From: Bacteroidales bacterium
Lineage (GTDB): Bacteria; Bacteroidota; Bacteroidia; Bacteroidales; UBA10428
Direction of reading: 5' to 3'
Length of the DNA stretch: 5,938 nucleotides
NCBI GenBank assembly: GCA_016938095.1
Contig: JAFGVG010000388.1
Span: 1 to 5,938, forward strand
Shown: positions 4,987-5,938 of the stretch, piece by piece
Layout of the letters: every line of letters begins with the position of its first letter
How positions within the stretch are numbered: the stretch's first letter is position 1
The notes under the pieces: model-generated
Told to the model about the DNA's origin: nothing
Database searches by the model: none
The model's input: only the letters and a program-made list of their open reading frames with translations
Translations under genes and position numbers: made by a program

Positions 4987-5938
4987 CCAATTCAAGCTGA
5001 TCCTTTACCAAGTTGAAATATGCCCCTTTTTTGGAGACAAGTTCCTTGTGGGTTCCTACTTCCACAATCTTTCCTTTTTCCATCACCACAATCTGATCGG
5101 CATGTTTCACTGTGCTCAGGCGATGCGCAACAATAACCACCGTGCGGCCATTAAAAAAATGTTCCAGGTTCTCCATAATGACACGCTCATTTTTGGCATC
5201 GAGTGAATTGGTAGCTTCGTCCAGGAAAATATAATCGGGGTTTTTATAAATGGCACGTGCAATGAGCATGCGCTGTTTTTGCCCGGTACTTAAACCATGC
5301 CCGTCATTGCCTATTTTGGTGTTGTACCTGAGGGGTAACGATTCGATATATTCTTTCACATTCGCTGTTATCACGGATTGTTCAAGTTTCCCTTTATCAG
5401 GGACTTCATCAATAATACCTATGTTGTTTGCAATGGAATCGGAGAAAATGAAACCTTCCTGCATCACAACACCACAGCGTTTTCGCCACTGGGTTTGGCT
5501 ATATTGATTTAATTCAGTCCCATTCAAATGTACTTTTCCTTTAACCGGTTCATAAAAACCAAGCAGAAGTTTTAATAAAGTGGTTTTTCCGCTGCCACTT
5601 GTTCCAACAATGGCGGTAATTTTTTTCGCAGGAATAACCAGCGAAACATCATTCAACACTTTCTCCGAATGTGGACCCTCGTATTGAAAGGTAACATGAT
5701 CTACTGTTATATCTTTGTCGGCAGGTATTTCCTGTATTTTATTGTCCTCTGGTTTTTCTTCGTCCTCACGGTTATGAATTTCGCCTAACCGTTCAAGGCT
5801 GATTTTTGCATCCTGTGCAGCCTGGGTAAACCCGATAAACTGTTGTATGGGAGCGTTGAGTTGTCCGATAATATACTGTACAGCCATCATCATCCCCAGG
5901 GTCATATCACCGGAGATAACTGCCTTAGCTGAAAGAAA
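4979..5938 (-). CDS. ABC exporter, C-terminal part (membrane domain end plus ATPase domain)
   Basis: Inner-membrane ATP-driven exporter of the peptide/bacteriocin type, cut by the right edge; the frame is open to base 5938 (F-L-S-A-K-A-V-I-S-G-D before the Met at 5905, which is therefore internal). Counting that Met as 1, residues 1-35 finish the membrane domain, in the style M-T-L-G-M-M-M-A-V-Q-Y-I-I-G-Q-L. The complete ATPase domain follows: Walker A G-T-S-G-S-G-K-T-T (101-109), Q-loop Gln149, signature L-S-T-G-Q (205-209, Thr where LSGGQ has Gly), Walker B Y-I-F-L-D-E (225-230), D-loop S-L-D, and H-loop His261. All key ATPase residues are present. The family in Bacteroidota often carries an N-terminal C39 peptidase domain that trims double-Gly leaders, but that part is outside the window. 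The HlyD gene follows on the same strand after 172 bp, matching the usual exporter-adaptor pairing. Confidence 0.95.
   Translation of the reverse strand, partial: FLSAKAVISGDMTLGMMMAVQYIIGQLNAPIQQFIGFTQAAQDAKISLERLGEIHNREDEEKPEDNKIQEIPADKDITVDHVTFQYEGPHSEKVLNDVSLVIPAKKITAIVGTSGSGKTTLLKLLLGFYEPVKGKVHLNGTELNQYSQTQWRKRCGVVMQEGFIFSDSIANNIGIIDEVPDKGKLEQSVITANVKEYIESLPLRYNTKIGNDGHGLSTGQKQRMLIARAIYKNPDYIFLDEATNSLDAKNERVIMENLEHFFNGRTVVIVAHRLSTVKHADQIVVMEKGKIVEVGTHKELVSKKGAYFNLVKDQLELGK

Noticed and set aside
5903..5905. ATG taken as the start of the ABC protein
   Set aside because: The frame is open further to the window edge and continues with membrane-domain sequence typical of the family.

Overview
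The window looks like a piece of a Bacteroidota (Bacteroidetes) chromosome, probably an uncultured or metagenome-derived lineage. Four things suggest this. The gene families are typical of the phylum: a DUF5128-like 6-bladed beta-propeller lipoprotein, an HlyD protein with an S-E-P-V-R-E-I-M / P-G-W-I-L-R-W-G amino end, and a secreted redoxin. The genes have A/T-rich starts without a clear Shine-Dalgarno. One gene has a TAnnTTTG-type -7 box. The intergenic DNA is full of short dispersed repeats.

Layout from left to right. (1) 2-973, plus strand: the C-terminal two thirds of L-arabinose isomerase (araA), cut by the left edge. (2) 1040-1531, minus strand: a small exported thioredoxin-fold protein with a C-D-H-C motif, convergent with araA. 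(3) About 1553-2107: 555 bases with no credible gene, filled with repeats and hairpins. (4) 2108-3253, minus strand: a 6-bladed beta-propeller lipoprotein, clearly more A+T-rich than araA. (5) 3254-3504: 251 bases with GC-rich palindromic repeats. (6) 3505-4806, minus strand: an HlyD-type membrane fusion protein. (7) 4807-4978: 172 bases with two further repeat elements. (8) 4979-5938, minus strand: the C-terminal part of an ABC exporter (end of the membrane domain plus the whole ATPase domain), cut by the right edge.

The ABC exporter and HlyD protein, same strand and exporter first, form the usual core of a type I-like peptide or bacteriocin export system. The propeller lipoprotein follows in the same direction and may be functionally linked, but the 251-bp repeat-filled gap makes this only an inference. 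Any N-terminal C39 peptidase domain and any substrate peptides would lie beyond the right edge. araA and the redoxin appear unrelated to this module.

The most distinctive non-coding content is at least four classes of short dispersed repeat in the three gaps: TTCATT-type pyrimidine tracts, CCTGCCTG palindromes, GTGTTC-type repeats and a CATGCTTCGACATACTCAGC-type element. Several create spurious small ORFs. No RNA gene, CRISPR array, insertion sequence or complete new system could be supported.
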